Source: Acidobacteriota bacterium
GTDB lineage: Bacteria; Acidobacteriota; Terriglobia; Terriglobales; Acidobacteriaceae
Direction of reading: 5' to 3'
DNA: 64,000 bases
Assembly (NCBI GenBank): GCA_031296105.1
Contig: JARLGJ010000012.1
Span: 1-64,000, forward strand
Below the pieces are notes generated by a model. It saw only the letters and a list, made by a program, of their open reading frames with translations, made no database searches and was not told the DNA's origin. This document shows positions 7,300 to 15,784 of the stretch, piece by piece. The first letter of the stretch is position 1; every line of letters begins with the position of its first letter. A program made the position numbers and the translations under genes.

Positions 7300-8556
7300 C
7301 TATTCGTGGCCGGCAGGTTCCTGCTCGGGCGCGAGCTCAGTTTCGGATTGGGCCACGTCCGCGGACGTGGCTTCGGGGGCGGCGGCCTCGGACTCCGCCG
7401 CGTTTTCAGGAGCAGCGGTGGCTGGCGTTGCTTCCTGTTGGACCGCATCTTCTTCCGCGGCCGCATTTTCCATGGATTCCGGGGCGGCGTTCGCGCCGGT
7501 CTCGCCGTCGTTGCTTCCTTCGTCCTGCGCCGGAAACAGCTCGGGCGCCGCAGGCTCGGAGGGTGCAATCTCCATGGCTGCCATGTCGGAGGCCAGTTGC
7601 GAGAACTCCTCCATGCTGGGCAGCTCGTTGATTTCGTTCAGGCCGAAGCGCAGCAGGAATTCCTTGCTGGTCTTGTACTGCATGGGACGGCCAATCACCT
7701 GCTTGCGGCCCGCAGTGGTAATCAGCTTGCGGTCCAGCAGAGTGCCAATGACGCCCGCCGATTCCACGCCGCGAATGTCGGTGATCTCCGGGCCGGTGAT
7801 GGGCTGCTTGTAGGCCACTACCGCCAAGGTCTCCAGCGCGGCCAGAGACAAACGGATGGGCGGCTTCAGGCTCTTGGCAAAGGCGCGCACCACGTCGTGA
7901 TGCTCGGGCTTAGTGGCCATGCGGAAGCCGCCGGCAATCTGGCGCACTTCAATGCCGCGCTCTTCGCCGGCAAAATCTTTGATCAACTCGACCAGCACTT
8001 CGCGCAGACGCGCGCGCACGGCCTTGTCCTCGGCAATCTCGGCTTCGGTCTTCTTCGGAGCGCGCTTGCGCGAAGTGGTCTCCGGAGCCTGCACCGAGGC
8101 GGACTCAGCGGGCGCTTCAGAGGAAACTTCCGCCGCGGTATCGCTTGCCGCTGCATCGCCGGCCGTTTCCGGTGTTGCCTCGGTGGTGGCTTCTCCGGAC
8201 GCTGCTTCCCCAGGCTCGGCTTCCGCCTGGGCGGCCAGTGCCTCCACTTCCGCGGCGTCTTCAGGAGCAGCTTCCTCCTGTGTCTCCGGCGCGGATTCCG
8301 TGGCTTCCCCGTTGAACTGAAGCAGCGGACCAGCTTCCGGCGCGGGTTCTTCGTCCGCCGCCAGCTCCGGAGAGATCTCTCCCGCGGCACTTGCCGTGGG
8401 TTCGCTTGCGGTTTCAGCGGCTTCCGCTTCGGCGGCGGCCTTGGCCGTGGCCAGATCGGCGAGCACGTCGGCCCGCAAGAGGGAAGCAATCTGCTCCAGT
8501 GTCACCGGCTCTTCGGCCGCGTAAATAATCGCCTCGACTTTTGCTTTCAAACTCAT
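7300..8556 (-). CDS. scpB: Segregation and condensation protein B with inserted acidic tract
   Basis: ScpB partners ScpA and SMC in the bacterial condensin complex that compacts and separates chromosomes. The family signatures are ALETLAVVAYKQPIT, DIRGVES, LLDRKLI and a conserved RKQVIGRPMQY stretch (residues ~225-310). A normal ScpB is about 200 residues; this one has 418. The excess is a ~140-residue Ala/Glu/Pro tract (residues ~35-170) lying between the first helices (VEAIIYAAEEPVT) and the rest of the first winged-helix domain, plus a ~100-residue tail of similar composition. The order scpA then scpB on the minus strand is the conserved one. The ATG at 8556 begins the family's usual N-terminus. 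Confidence 0.88.
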   Translation of the reverse strand: MSLKAKVEAIIYAAEEPVTLEQIASLLRADVLADLATAKAAAEAEAAETASEPTASAAGEISPELAADEEPAPEAGPLLQFNGEATESAPETQEEAAPEDAAEVEALAAQAEAEPGEAASGEATTEATPETAGDAAASDTAAEVSSEAPAESASVQAPETTSRKRAPKKTEAEIAEDKAVRARLREVLVELIKDFAGEERGIEVRQIAGGFRMATKPEHHDVVRAFAKSLKPPIRLSLAALETLAVVAYKQPITGPEITDIRGVESAGVIGTLLDRKLITTAGRKQVIGRPMQYKTSKEFLLRFGLNEINELPSMEEFSQLASDMAAMEIAPSEPAAPELFPAQDEGSNDGETGANAAPESMENAAAEEDAVQQEATPATAAPENAAESEAAAPEATSADVAQSETELAPEQEPAGHE

Positions 8557-8600
8557 CTTGACTCGCTTAGGCCTTCCGCAGTCGGTGCCTTGTTTCCCAT

Positions 8601-8640
8601 CCCACCCTACCGCTCCATAAAGCGGATCGGTAAGGGTGGG
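8601..8640. repeat. Imperfect inverted repeat between scpA and scpB
   Basis: CCCACCCTACCG (from 8601) and CGGTAAGGGTGGG (to 8640) form a 12-bp stem with one bulged base and a 15-base loop. There is no T-run. It resembles the REP-like stems elsewhere in this window. Confidence 0.55.
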
Positions 8641-8659
8641 GCAACCCCTTTAGTGGTTA

Positions 8660-8774
8660 GAACGTCCCTTGAAACCTTGCAACTCTGAAACCTAAAGCCT
8701 ATGGGTTTCGAAACCTCCGAAACGTCCGGAACCTTCAGGCCTCAATCGTTCAACCTGCGCAACCTGTGCAACCT
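8660..8774 (-). repeat. Degenerate 9-bp tandem repeat after scpA stop
   Basis: Read on the minus strand, four bases after the scpA TAA come AGGTTGCAC, AGGTTGCGC, AGGTTGAAC, a 13-base interruption, then AGGTTCCGG, ACGTTTCGG, AGGTTTCGA and further decayed units containing AGGTTTCAG and AGGTTTCAA. The first ten bases after the stop (GACAGGTTGC) equal those after the map stop apart from one extra A there. Confidence 0.8.
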
Positions 8775-8777
8775 GTC

Positions 8778-9731
8778 TTACTGCCAATCGTCGCGCACGG
8801 CGTTCACGTCTTCCACCAGGCTGTCAAAGCCGGAGGACTTCTTGACCATCACTTCGCCAAAGACCGCGTCCTGGCGGCACACAATCGCCTGCAGGCGGAT
8901 CATCTCCAGCAGCGCCAGGAACGAGCAGATCAGCGCCGAGCGCGTGCGCAGCGTGCGCAGCAGTTGCTTCAGGCGGATCGGACGGTCCTCCACCATCAGG
9001 CGGCGGCGCACGTAGTCGATCATCTGCGCCACGGTCACGGCCTCTTCGTTGATGGCCAACTGCGGACGCTGCTTGGCGCGCTCGAGAATCGACTGAAAGG
9101 TCTTCACCAGGTCGATGACGTCGGCCGCCAGCTCCGGCTCCGTGCCTTCGGCGTTGCGGAACTCGCGCAGCGCGGGATTGCTGAGCACGGCTTCTTCGAG
9201 CTGCTGCTTCTGCAACAGCATCTGCGCGGCCTGCTTGTAACGCTCGTGCTCCAGCAGGCGGTTCACCAGCTCGAGGCGCGGGTCCTGTTCTTCTGGCGGC
9301 GCGTCGGGATCGCGCGGCAACAGCATTTTGGACTTGATCTGAATCAGCAGCGAGGCCATGTAGATGAACTCGGCCGCCAGATCGATGTCGAAGTTGCTGA
9401 TGTGCTCGACGTACGCCAGGTACTGCGCGGTGATCTGCGCAATGGGAATGTCGTAAATATCAATGTCCTGCTTGCGGATCAAATCCAGCAGCAGGTCCAG
9501 CGGGCCGTCATAGACGCTGCCCACGCTCACCGAGAAAGGGAAGATGTCGGCCAGTGCGGCCGCCTTCTTGTCCTTCGCATCCTTCTTGGCGTCCTTGTCG
9601 TGCGCTGGCGGAGCGGCAGGCTGTGCGGTTGCGGCAGCAGCAGCTTCCTTGGGCGCGGCGGAGGCTTCCGCGGGCAGTGACTCGTTGGCAGCCTCCACCG
9701 GCACGGGACGGTTGTCGAGAGCGTCGCTCAT
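8778..9731 (-). CDS. scpA: Segregation and condensation protein A
   Basis: ScpA is the kleisin subunit that bridges SMC heads and binds ScpB. The protein has 317 residues: an Ala/Pro/Lys-rich N-terminal extension of ~65 residues, then the kleisin N-terminal region YDGPLDLLLDLIRKQDIDIYDIPIAQIT (split here as YDGPLDLLLDLI and QDIDIYDIPIAQIT) and a helical C-terminus ending with a winged helix (SALICSFLALLEMIRL). The ATG at 9731 lies 2 bases past the trpS stop, so the two genes are co-transcribed. The extension is not part of the conserved family core. Confidence 0.9.
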   Translation of the reverse strand: MSDALDNRPVPVEAANESLPAEASAAPKEAAAAATAQPAAPPAHDKDAKKDAKDKKAAALADIFPFSVSVGSVYDGPLDLLLDLIRKQDIDIYDIPIAQITAQYLAYVEHISNFDIDLAAEFIYMASLLIQIKSKMLLPRDPDAPPEEQDPRLELVNRLLEHERYKQAAQMLLQKQQLEEAVLSNPALREFRNAEGTEPELAADVIDLVKTFQSILERAKQRPQLAINEEAVTVAQMIDYVRRRLMVEDRPIRLKQLLRTLRTRSALICSFLALLEMIRLQAIVCRQDAVFGEVMVKKSSGFDSLVEDVNAVRDDWQ

Positions 9732-9733
9732 CT

Positions 9734-10840
9734 TTACTCCGCCTTCGGCGCCTCGTAGGTCAGCGACATGCGCATGGACTCGCGCACCTCGGCCAGCGTG
9801 TCATCGGCGGCTTTGCGGGCCTTCGCCGAGCCAGCTTCCAGAATGTCCCAGGCCAGCTTGGGATTCTGCTCGTACTGGTGGCGGCGCTCCTGGATCGGGT
9901 TCAGGATTTGAACAATATTTGTCGCTACCCAACTCTTGCAGTCAATACAGCCAATTCCCGCGGTGGTGCACCCTTGATGAACCATCGCCTGAGTTTCCGG
10001 CGAGCTGAAGATCTTGTGCAGGTCGCCAACGGGGCACTTCGCCGGGTCGCCCGGATCGGTGCGGCGCACGCGCGCCGGATCGGTGACCATGGGCTTGAGC
10101 TTGCGGCGTACTTCGGCCTCGGGATCGCTGATGAGGATCGAGTTGCCGTAAGACTTGGACATCTTGCGGCCATCGAGGCCGGGCAGTTTCTTGGCCTCAG
10201 TCAGAAGAGGCTGCGGCTCGGGGAACACTACATTGGTAGATTTAGGCTGCGCCCACCCCTCGTAGCCTTCACAGGCAACCGCCATCAGGCGTGGCTTCGG
10301 AAGCCTGTAAAACGCGTTGAACCGCCGCGCGATCTCGCGCGTAATTTCGACGTGCGCCACCTGGTCTTCGCCCACGGGAACGTAGGCGGCCTGGTACATC
10401 AGAATGTCGGAGGTCATCAGCACCGGGTAGCCGAGGAAGCCGTAGGTGTTGAGGTCTTTCTCCTTGAGATTTTCCTTCTGCTCTTTGTAGGTGGGCACGC
10501 GCTCCAGCCAGCCGAGCGGGGTCATCATGCTGAGCAAGAGGTGCAGTTCGGCGTGCTGCGGCACGTGCGACTGGATGAAGATGGTGGCCTTCTCGGGATC
10601 GAGTCCCGCGGCCAGCCAGTCGAAGGTCATCTCCAGCAGGTTGTCTTTCACCCGCGAGGTGTCGGCGTAATCCGTAGTCAGGGCGTGCCAGTCGGCGACG
10701 AAGAAGAAACAGTCGTATTCGTTCTGCAAACGGACCCAGTTCTGCAACGCTCCCACGTAGTGACCAATGTGGAGCTTGCCGGTGGGTCTCATGCCGCTAA
10801 GTACGCGGCGATTCACAGCCTTGGGTGCTTCTGCCGACAT
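9734..10840 (-). CDS. trpS: Tryptophanyl-tRNA synthetase
   Basis: This class I synthetase charges tRNA-Trp. The class I motifs are HIGHYVG (residues ~17-23) and KMSKS in GRKMSKSYGNS. The chosen start, ATG at 10838-10840, begins MSAEAPKAVNRRVLSGM and gives 368 residues. A longer frame reaches 10930, but its extra 30 residues (rich in Arg/Pro/Cys) are not typical of the family. The Cys-rich segment GCTTAGIGCIDCK is within the C-terminal helical domain region, where many bacterial TrpS proteins have a similar insertion. It heads the unit trpS-scpA-scpB-rluB. No T-box leader was seen. Confidence 0.92.
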   Translation of the reverse strand: MSAEAPKAVNRRVLSGMRPTGKLHIGHYVGALQNWVRLQNEYDCFFFVADWHALTTDYADTSRVKDNLLEMTFDWLAAGLDPEKATIFIQSHVPQHAELHLLLSMMTPLGWLERVPTYKEQKENLKEKDLNTYGFLGYPVLMTSDILMYQAAYVPVGEDQVAHVEITREIARRFNAFYRLPKPRLMAVACEGYEGWAQPKSTNVVFPEPQPLLTEAKKLPGLDGRKMSKSYGNSILISDPEAEVRRKLKPMVTDPARVRRTDPGDPAKCPVGDLHKIFSSPETQAMVHQGCTTAGIGCIDCKSWVATNIVQILNPIQERRHQYEQNPKLAWDILEAGSAKARKAADDTLAEVRESMRMSLTYEAPKAE

Positions 10841-11012
10841 CTGTCTCGCTTTCGGGAAAATCCTTCGCAGGAAAGTGGGCCGGCACACGCCGGGCCTGGG
10901 GCAAGCTCCGGCAAAGGGCCGGAGGCGCACAGCATTCTGCCCCGAAACTTCGATACTAACACGTTAGGGTGAGGAAAGGGCGGGGGAGTGCAAACCCCTG
11001 CGCTGGATTCAC

Positions 11013-11612
11013 TTACCGCTGCACAATCGTTACCCGCTCGTTGCCCGGCAGGGCCGAGACGATGCGGTTCTTCATGGGGAAGGTCGAATCCACGCCGATG
11101 CGGCTGCCGAACTTCGGACGCAGAAAGCGCGCCGCAAAGTACTCCAGGGCGATCTTCGGGATCTGTATGCCGTCGAAGGTCACCGACTCAATCTGCACGT
11201 GAGCCATGCCATGGTCGGCCGAGGCCACGGCCATGCCCACCACATGATGCTGTCCGGTGAAGAACTGCAAAAAAGGATTGCCGCGGGTCCGTCCGTTGGT
11301 GAGTTGGTCAAAGTCCACGTCGGCCTCGCCGCGCACCTCGCCCGGACGCGAGCTGAAGTGCAGGTGAGAAATGCCCGAGGGGAGCCGTCTGCCGTCGTTG
11401 AGATAGGCATTGCATTCCGCGGCTGTCAGCACGGTAGGCGTGGTCGAGGGATGCTCGCTGGCACCGTTCTCGCGCAGGTAGGCGATCGTGCGCGTGGCGT
11501 TTTCCAGTTCGGGAGAGCGGCTGGTGTCCTGTCCGGGCGCAGACGGCAGCAACGCCGCCAGCAGGAGAAGCAGGCTGAGGCTGCGGCGGTGCGTGTACGG
11601 CAAACGATTCAT
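11013..11612 (-). CDS. Small exported protein downstream of AsmA-like gene, function unknown
   Basis: The product has 199 residues with a clear Sec signal peptide (basic MNRLPYTHRR, then SLSLLLLLAALLPSAPGQ). The mature part has no motif I recognise; conserved-looking features are LTAAECNAYLN and alternating beta-type stretches (VRGEADVDFDQL, VVGMAVASADHGMAHVQIESVTFDG). The ATG at 11612 overlaps the TGA of the AsmA-like gene (ATGA), so translation is coupled, which also decides the start over the longer frame reaching 11801. The beta-rich pattern and the pairing suggest a periplasmic lipid- or envelope-related partner of the AsmA-like protein; this is inference. Confidence 0.7.
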   Translation of the reverse strand: MNRLPYTHRRSLSLLLLLAALLPSAPGQDTSRSPELENATRTIAYLRENGASEHPSTTPTVLTAAECNAYLNDGRRLPSGISHLHFSSRPGEVRGEADVDFDQLTNGRTRGNPFLQFFTGQHHVVGMAVASADHGMAHVQIESVTFDGIQIPKIALEYFAARFLRPKFGSRIGVDSTFPMKNRIVSALPGNERVTIVQR

Positions 11613-14122
11613 CGGACGCGGCGGGTGGGAGCGGCCGTCTCCGGAGCCGTCAGCACGGGTTTCTGCAAGGTTCCGCCGATCTTCCACGCCGCACCTCCCG
11701 CTTCGGTAAATACCAGCGCCAGCGCCGAGTCGCGCGAGATGGTGCCGGAAAACTTCAGCTCGCCGCCGGTGGTTTTCCAGGTGGTATCCGTAAAGCTCCA
11801 TCCGTCGCCCGACAGCTTCACCTGTCCCTCGCCGCTGGCCACGCGCATGGGCGCCTTGCCGTCCGGCGCAACCTTCAGCGTGCCGCCGTTCCAGTGGAAC
11901 GACGCCTCGCCTTCGGCCGAGTGCAGCAGTGTGGCGGCGTCGGCGCCGCTCATTGCCAGCTTGTACTTCATGTCCACCGTGCCGCTGCCCAGCGCGCCCT
12001 TCAACAGCGTGGAGAGCTTGTCGGTCTGCACTCGCGTAGCCGTGCCCTCGCCGCTCAGCTTCGGCGCGGCGCCGGAGAAGTCCAGCGTCCAGTCGCCGTC
12101 CACCGTGCCGCCAAAGACCTCCGTTTTGCTGCCGGTCAGGCGCAGCACGCCGTCGGCGACGGCGAAGTTCGTTTCAAAGCCCGCGCCGGTCGAGCCGTCC
12201 AGCACCACGCGGCGCGCGGTGAAGTGCCCCTTGGCGTGCAGGTTGTCCATCACGTTGTTCACCGCGCCGGCCCGCGAGAGCAGTCCCAGCCAGGCTCTCT
12301 TCTTCTGCCCAGGACTCAGCAGGTCATTCCAGCGCTCGGGATTGAATTCGTCGGTGGCCAGGTCGAAGGTCGATTCACAGCCGCCATCAACCACGCAGTG
12401 CCGCGGAAAGTTGGCGCCGCCGGTCAGCGACAGCTTGCCCACCGTGGCCGCGGCGTTGTGCACCGTCATGCGGAAGCCGTCGAACTCGACGTGCGCGGCG
12501 GCAATCTCCACCGGCGCCGCCAATCCGGGAACCTCGACGCGCGCGCCCTTCAGAAATGCCGCGCCAGTCACCGATGGATTGTCAAAGTCCTTCCAGTTGG
12601 CGGATATATGCAGGTCCAGCGCCGCCGGACCGCTCAGCGCCAGCCGTGGCGCGGCAATGCCGGCCGCCTGCGCGAACTGCTGCAAGCGCTCCAGGTGCGC
12701 ATCGCCCTTCAGGTGGAAGTCAAAGCGTTCGTCGTCCAGCAAACCTTCCATCTGCGCCGGAGAAGCTGCTCCCAGAGGCAGGTCGAAGGCCCGCACCAGC
12801 AGTGCGCGCGGCGCGTTGACCGGCATCTGGTTGTGTCCGCGATGGTGCGCCGTGGTGGTTGCCGCAACCGTGCCGGCCGTGGCCGTAATGTGCGGCAGAG
12901 ACAGATCCTTGCCCAGCACGCCGGAGTGCAGCACAAAGTCGCTCACCGACAGTTCGCCGATCCATGACGACGGCGCTTCGCTCGTCTTCTGCCCGTGGAA
13001 GGTTGCCGCAATCGTTCCCTGCGCCGTCAGGTCAGGCGGCAGGGCCTGCTTGGCGTGGCGCACAATGTTCAGCACGGCGTTGGCCGGCAGGCTCTCGGCG
13101 GAGAGGGTCAGGTCGTAGCGCGGACGGCGCACGCCGCGCACCGCGCCGCGCACGGTCAGTACGCCGGCGTCCAGCGGCAGGCGGCATTCCGCGCCGTGGA
13201 TATCCTTGGCGCTGGCGTCGATTTCGCCGGTGCAGGTGGCGTTCAGGTTGGCCGTGTTGCCGGCCTGTATGTCGTAGCGGCGGAAGTCGCGCAGGCGCGA
13301 GGCGGTGGCGATCTTCAAAGCACCGGGTGTTCCGGTCAGTTGCGCGCTGGTATCCAGTTCGCCGCGCCAGCCGCGATCCTCGCCGTAAATCAGGCGCGTC
13401 AGGTTGCCCAGTTGCAGACGCTCCCAGGTGAAGTTGGCCTTCACCGGAGCGTCGCGCAAGGTGGCTGCCCGCTGAATGTTGACCTCGCCCTTCAAGGTGC
13501 CGGTGTCGGTCACGGGCATGTCGGTGCGCACCGGATGAGCCTCAATCCTCATGCGCCACTGGTTTTCCGCGGGACTGAACAGCGAGAAGTCGGCGTCGGT
13601 CAGGCTGAAGACGCTCTTTTCCAATCCGTACTTGAAGTTGATGCGCCCGTTGGTGGCGGCAATGTAAGGAAAGCGCAGCGCTCTTGAAGTGACGGGCGCC
13701 GTCGTGGGCGCGGCCGTCGTCTGCGTGGCGCGCCACAACAGAGACTCCAGGTTCCAGCTCTCGTCGTCGCGCTCCACCAGGTTCAGGCTGGGATAGTTCA
13801 GGTCCAGGCGCGCAATCTCCAGACGCCCGCGCCACAGCGAACTCAGCCGCAGGTAGGCCGTCACTTCGTCGGCGTGCAGAATAGGCTCGGCGCTGTACCT
13901 GGGATCGTCGCCAATGGAGACGTTTTCCATGTAGAAGCCGGGCTGCGGGAGCAAGCGCAGTTCCACCGAATCCACCGTCACCGGGCGGCCCACTGCCTGG
14001 CCAATCGAGGCCGCGATGCGTCCTTTATAGCGGCCGATATTGATGAATGGAGGCAGTACGGCGGCCGCCACGGCCGCCGCCACAATTCCCAGTGCCCACA
14101 GGCGCATTTGTTTGGCTTGCAT
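11609..14122 (-). CDS. AsmA family envelope protein
   Basis: The 837-residue protein starts with one membrane anchor (RLWALGIVAAAVAAAVLPPF) followed by the AsmA signature region: INIGRYKGRIAASIGQAVGR, then VELRLLPQPGFYMENVSIGDDP and the LxxLxxGRLEIARLDL stretch. The rest is a long periplasmic beta-rich region, as in AsmA/TamB-like proteins. Family members are bridge-like proteins linked to lipid movement and outer-membrane assembly. It overlaps lepB by one base (TAATG) and the next gene by four (ATGA), so this is an operon with the signal peptidases. Confidence 0.8.
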   Translation of the reverse strand: MQAKQMRLWALGIVAAAVAAAVLPPFINIGRYKGRIAASIGQAVGRPVTVDSVELRLLPQPGFYMENVSIGDDPRYSAEPILHADEVTAYLRLSSLWRGRLEIARLDLNYPSLNLVERDDESWNLESLLWRATQTTAAPTTAPVTSRALRFPYIAATNGRINFKYGLEKSVFSLTDADFSLFSPAENQWRMRIEAHPVRTDMPVTDTGTLKGEVNIQRAATLRDAPVKANFTWERLQLGNLTRLIYGEDRGWRGELDTSAQLTGTPGALKIATASRLRDFRRYDIQAGNTANLNATCTGEIDASAKDIHGAECRLPLDAGVLTVRGAVRGVRRPRYDLTLSAESLPANAVLNIVRHAKQALPPDLTAQGTIAATFHGQKTSEAPSSWIGELSVSDFVLHSGVLGKDLSLPHITATAGTVAATTTAHHRGHNQMPVNAPRALLVRAFDLPLGAASPAQMEGLLDDERFDFHLKGDAHLERLQQFAQAAGIAAPRLALSGPAALDLHISANWKDFDNPSVTGAAFLKGARVEVPGLAAPVEIAAAHVEFDGFRMTVHNAAATVGKLSLTGGANFPRHCVVDGGCESTFDLATDEFNPERWNDLLSPGQKKRAWLGLLSRAGAVNNVMDNLHAKGHFTARRVVLDGSTGAGFETNFAVADGVLRLTGSKTEVFGGTVDGDWTLDFSGAAPKLSGEGTATRVQTDKLSTLLKGALGSGTVDMKYKLAMSGADAATLLHSAEGEASFHWNGGTLKVAPDGKAPMRVASGEGQVKLSGDGWSFTDTTWKTTGGELKFSGTISRDSALALVFTEAGGAAWKIGGTLQKPVLTAPETAAPTRRVR

Positions 14123-14907
14123 TAGCGCACCACGTGCAACATGCGCGACCAGCGGGTTTCATTGAAGAAGTGAGTGACGATGTGCGCCAGGAAGCCGAGG
14201 CGGTCACCGATGCTGGTCTTTGTCCACTGATCGTCGGGCGTCATGAAGGACCAGTAGTTGAACATGGGCCGGCCCACCACGTTTTCGCGCGGAATGAAGC
14301 CCCAGTAGCGGCTGTCGTAGCTCACGTCGCGGTTGTCGCCCATGCCGAAGTACGCGCCGGGCGGCACCACGATCTCGTCGCCCTCTATGTAGGCGCGCAT
14401 GGTGTTCTCCCACGGCATGTAGAGCTGGTCGTCGGGCGTGGGAGGAATGCTGGGGAAGTAATCCTTGTACTGGGTGCGTTGCGTGGGATCGGTGTGTACC
14501 GCGTAAGGCTCTTTCTGCGCTACGCCATTCAGGTACACCACGCCATTCAACAGGCGGATGTGATCGCCCGGCACGCCGATGACGCGCTTGACCACGAACA
14601 GGCCCGGCTCGGCCGGAGAGACGAACACCACGATGTCGCCGCGCCGGGGATCGCGGTAGGGAATCAGCTTGTCGATGAAGCCCGACTTCGGCGCCAGGCG
14701 GATGCGGTCCACAAAAACGTGATCGCCGATCAGCAGCGTCGAAACCATCGAGGGCGTGGGAATCTCGAACGCCTGCATGCAGAAGGTGATGATGAACAAG
14801 CCGATCACCAGCACCGACGCAATGGAGGCGATGAACTCCGGTGTGGTCTCTTTGGGTTGCTCGGGCTGCTCGGCTGCGTTCTTCTCTTCTTTGATTTCTT
14901 TCGCCAA
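14122..14907 (-). CDS. lepB: Type I signal peptidase (copy 1)
   Basis: This membrane-bound serine protease removes signal peptides from exported proteins. It has 261 residues. A single N-terminal membrane segment (residues ~26-46) is followed by the catalytic Ser53 in PTPSMVSTLL, the catalytic Lys107 in VVKRVIGVPGD and box E GMGDNRDVSYDSRYWG. It differs from copy 2 in the Ser motif (PTPSM against PSGSM). The short acidic/basic cytoplasmic N-terminus (KEIKEEKN) is unlike copy 2. It is followed directly by the AsmA-like gene with a one-base overlap. Confidence 0.92.
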   Translation of the reverse strand: MAKEIKEEKNAAEQPEQPKETTPEFIASIASVLVIGLFIITFCMQAFEIPTPSMVSTLLIGDHVFVDRIRLAPKSGFIDKLIPYRDPRRGDIVVFVSPAEPGLFVVKRVIGVPGDHIRLLNGVVYLNGVAQKEPYAVHTDPTQRTQYKDYFPSIPPTPDDQLYMPWENTMRAYIEGDEIVVPPGAYFGMGDNRDVSYDSRYWGFIPRENVVGRPMFNYWSFMTPDDQWTKTSIGDRLGFLAHIVTHFFNETRWSRMLHVVR

Positions 14908-14934
14908 CTTGGTCCAATCCTGAGGCGCCGGGCC

Positions 14935-15777
14935 TCAGGGGGCCAGGCGCAGAATGCGGTGCCAGCGGATCGCGCCGAAGAGCTGCGAGACGCGGGCACG
15001 CAACGTGAAAAGTCTATCATTGTGCGCGCCGCTTGCCACAGTGTCATCGTCCGCATCTTCGTCGTCCGGCGCGGCGGAGGCGATGCTCAGGTACAGAAAC
15101 ATGGGACGCCCCACAATGTTGGCCCGCGGCACAAAGCCCCAGTAGCGGCTGTCCAGGCTCTCATCGCGGTTATCGCCCAGCATGAAATAACAATCCGGCG
15201 GCACCGTCAACTCACCCTCGCGCACCGCCGTCCGCATCTGTTTGGTCCAGGCCGCGGTCACGTTTTCGTTGTAGCGGTTGCCGTGCGGAAATTCATCGCG
15301 ATACTCATCGGTGGCCGCGTCTTTGAACACCGCATAAGGCTCGTTCAGCGCCTTTCCATTCACAATGGCGCGCCCGTTCGAGAGCCGTATGCGGTCGCCC
15401 GGCAATCCGATCACCCGCTTCACAAAGTGTTGCTCCGGATCCACCGGGTAGCGGAACACCACGATGTCTCCTCGCCGCAGGGGACGGTAGGGAAGCAGCG
15501 GGAGTTTTGCTTCCGGAGCGAAGCGCGTCTTGTCCACCAGCAGGTAGTCGCCCACCAGCAGCGTGTCTTCCATCGAACCCGAAGGGATGCGGAATGCCTG
15601 CATCACAAAGGTGATGATGAACATGGCGATGGTCAGCACCAGCAGTGCGAATTGCAGGTGCGTTGCCGGGCTGGCAATCTCCGGCGTCTCCTGCTCTGGC
15701 CTTGCAGGCGCGGCAATCGGGGCGGCGGCCGCGCCGGAAGCAGTAACCGCCGCGTTCTCGCTCTCCGGGGAAATCAT
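14935..15777 (-). CDS. lepB: Type I signal peptidase (copy 2)
   Basis: This is a second complete type I signal peptidase, 280 residues from the ATG at 15777. After an Ala/Pro/Glu-rich cytoplasmic tail comes one membrane helix (residues ~41-60), then Ser68 in IPSGSMEDTLL, Lys120 in FVKRVIGLPGD and LGDNRDESLDSRYWG. The start at 15777 is 7 bases past the rnc stop; a longer frame upstream would overlap rnc in a basic, unlikely stretch (residues such as KKRPARRRPKKR). Two adjacent lepB genes suggest either divided substrates or simple duplication; both catalytic dyads are intact. Confidence 0.9.
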   Translation of the reverse strand: MISPESENAAVTASGAAAAPIAAPARPEQETPEIASPATHLQFALLVLTIAMFIITFVMQAFRIPSGSMEDTLLVGDYLLVDKTRFAPEAKLPLLPYRPLRRGDIVVFRYPVDPEQHFVKRVIGLPGDRIRLSNGRAIVNGKALNEPYAVFKDAATDEYRDEFPHGNRYNENVTAAWTKQMRTAVREGELTVPPDCYFMLGDNRDESLDSRYWGFVPRANIVGRPMFLYLSIASAAPDDEDADDDTVASGAHNDRLFTLRARVSQLFGAIRWHRILRLAP

Positions 15778-15784
15778 GCGCGGA

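Noticed and set aside
5067-7631. 854-codon open frame antisense to rluB and scpB
   Set aside because: Its repeats (LESAFAAR) are the reverse reading of the rluB 24-bp array; the rluB strand has an intact S4 and pseudouridine synthase domain.
10841-11012. T-box or trp leader ahead of trpS
   Set aside because: No T-box sequence or Trp codon run is visible; only a short CTAAC-AC-GTTAG palindrome at 10956-10967 was found.
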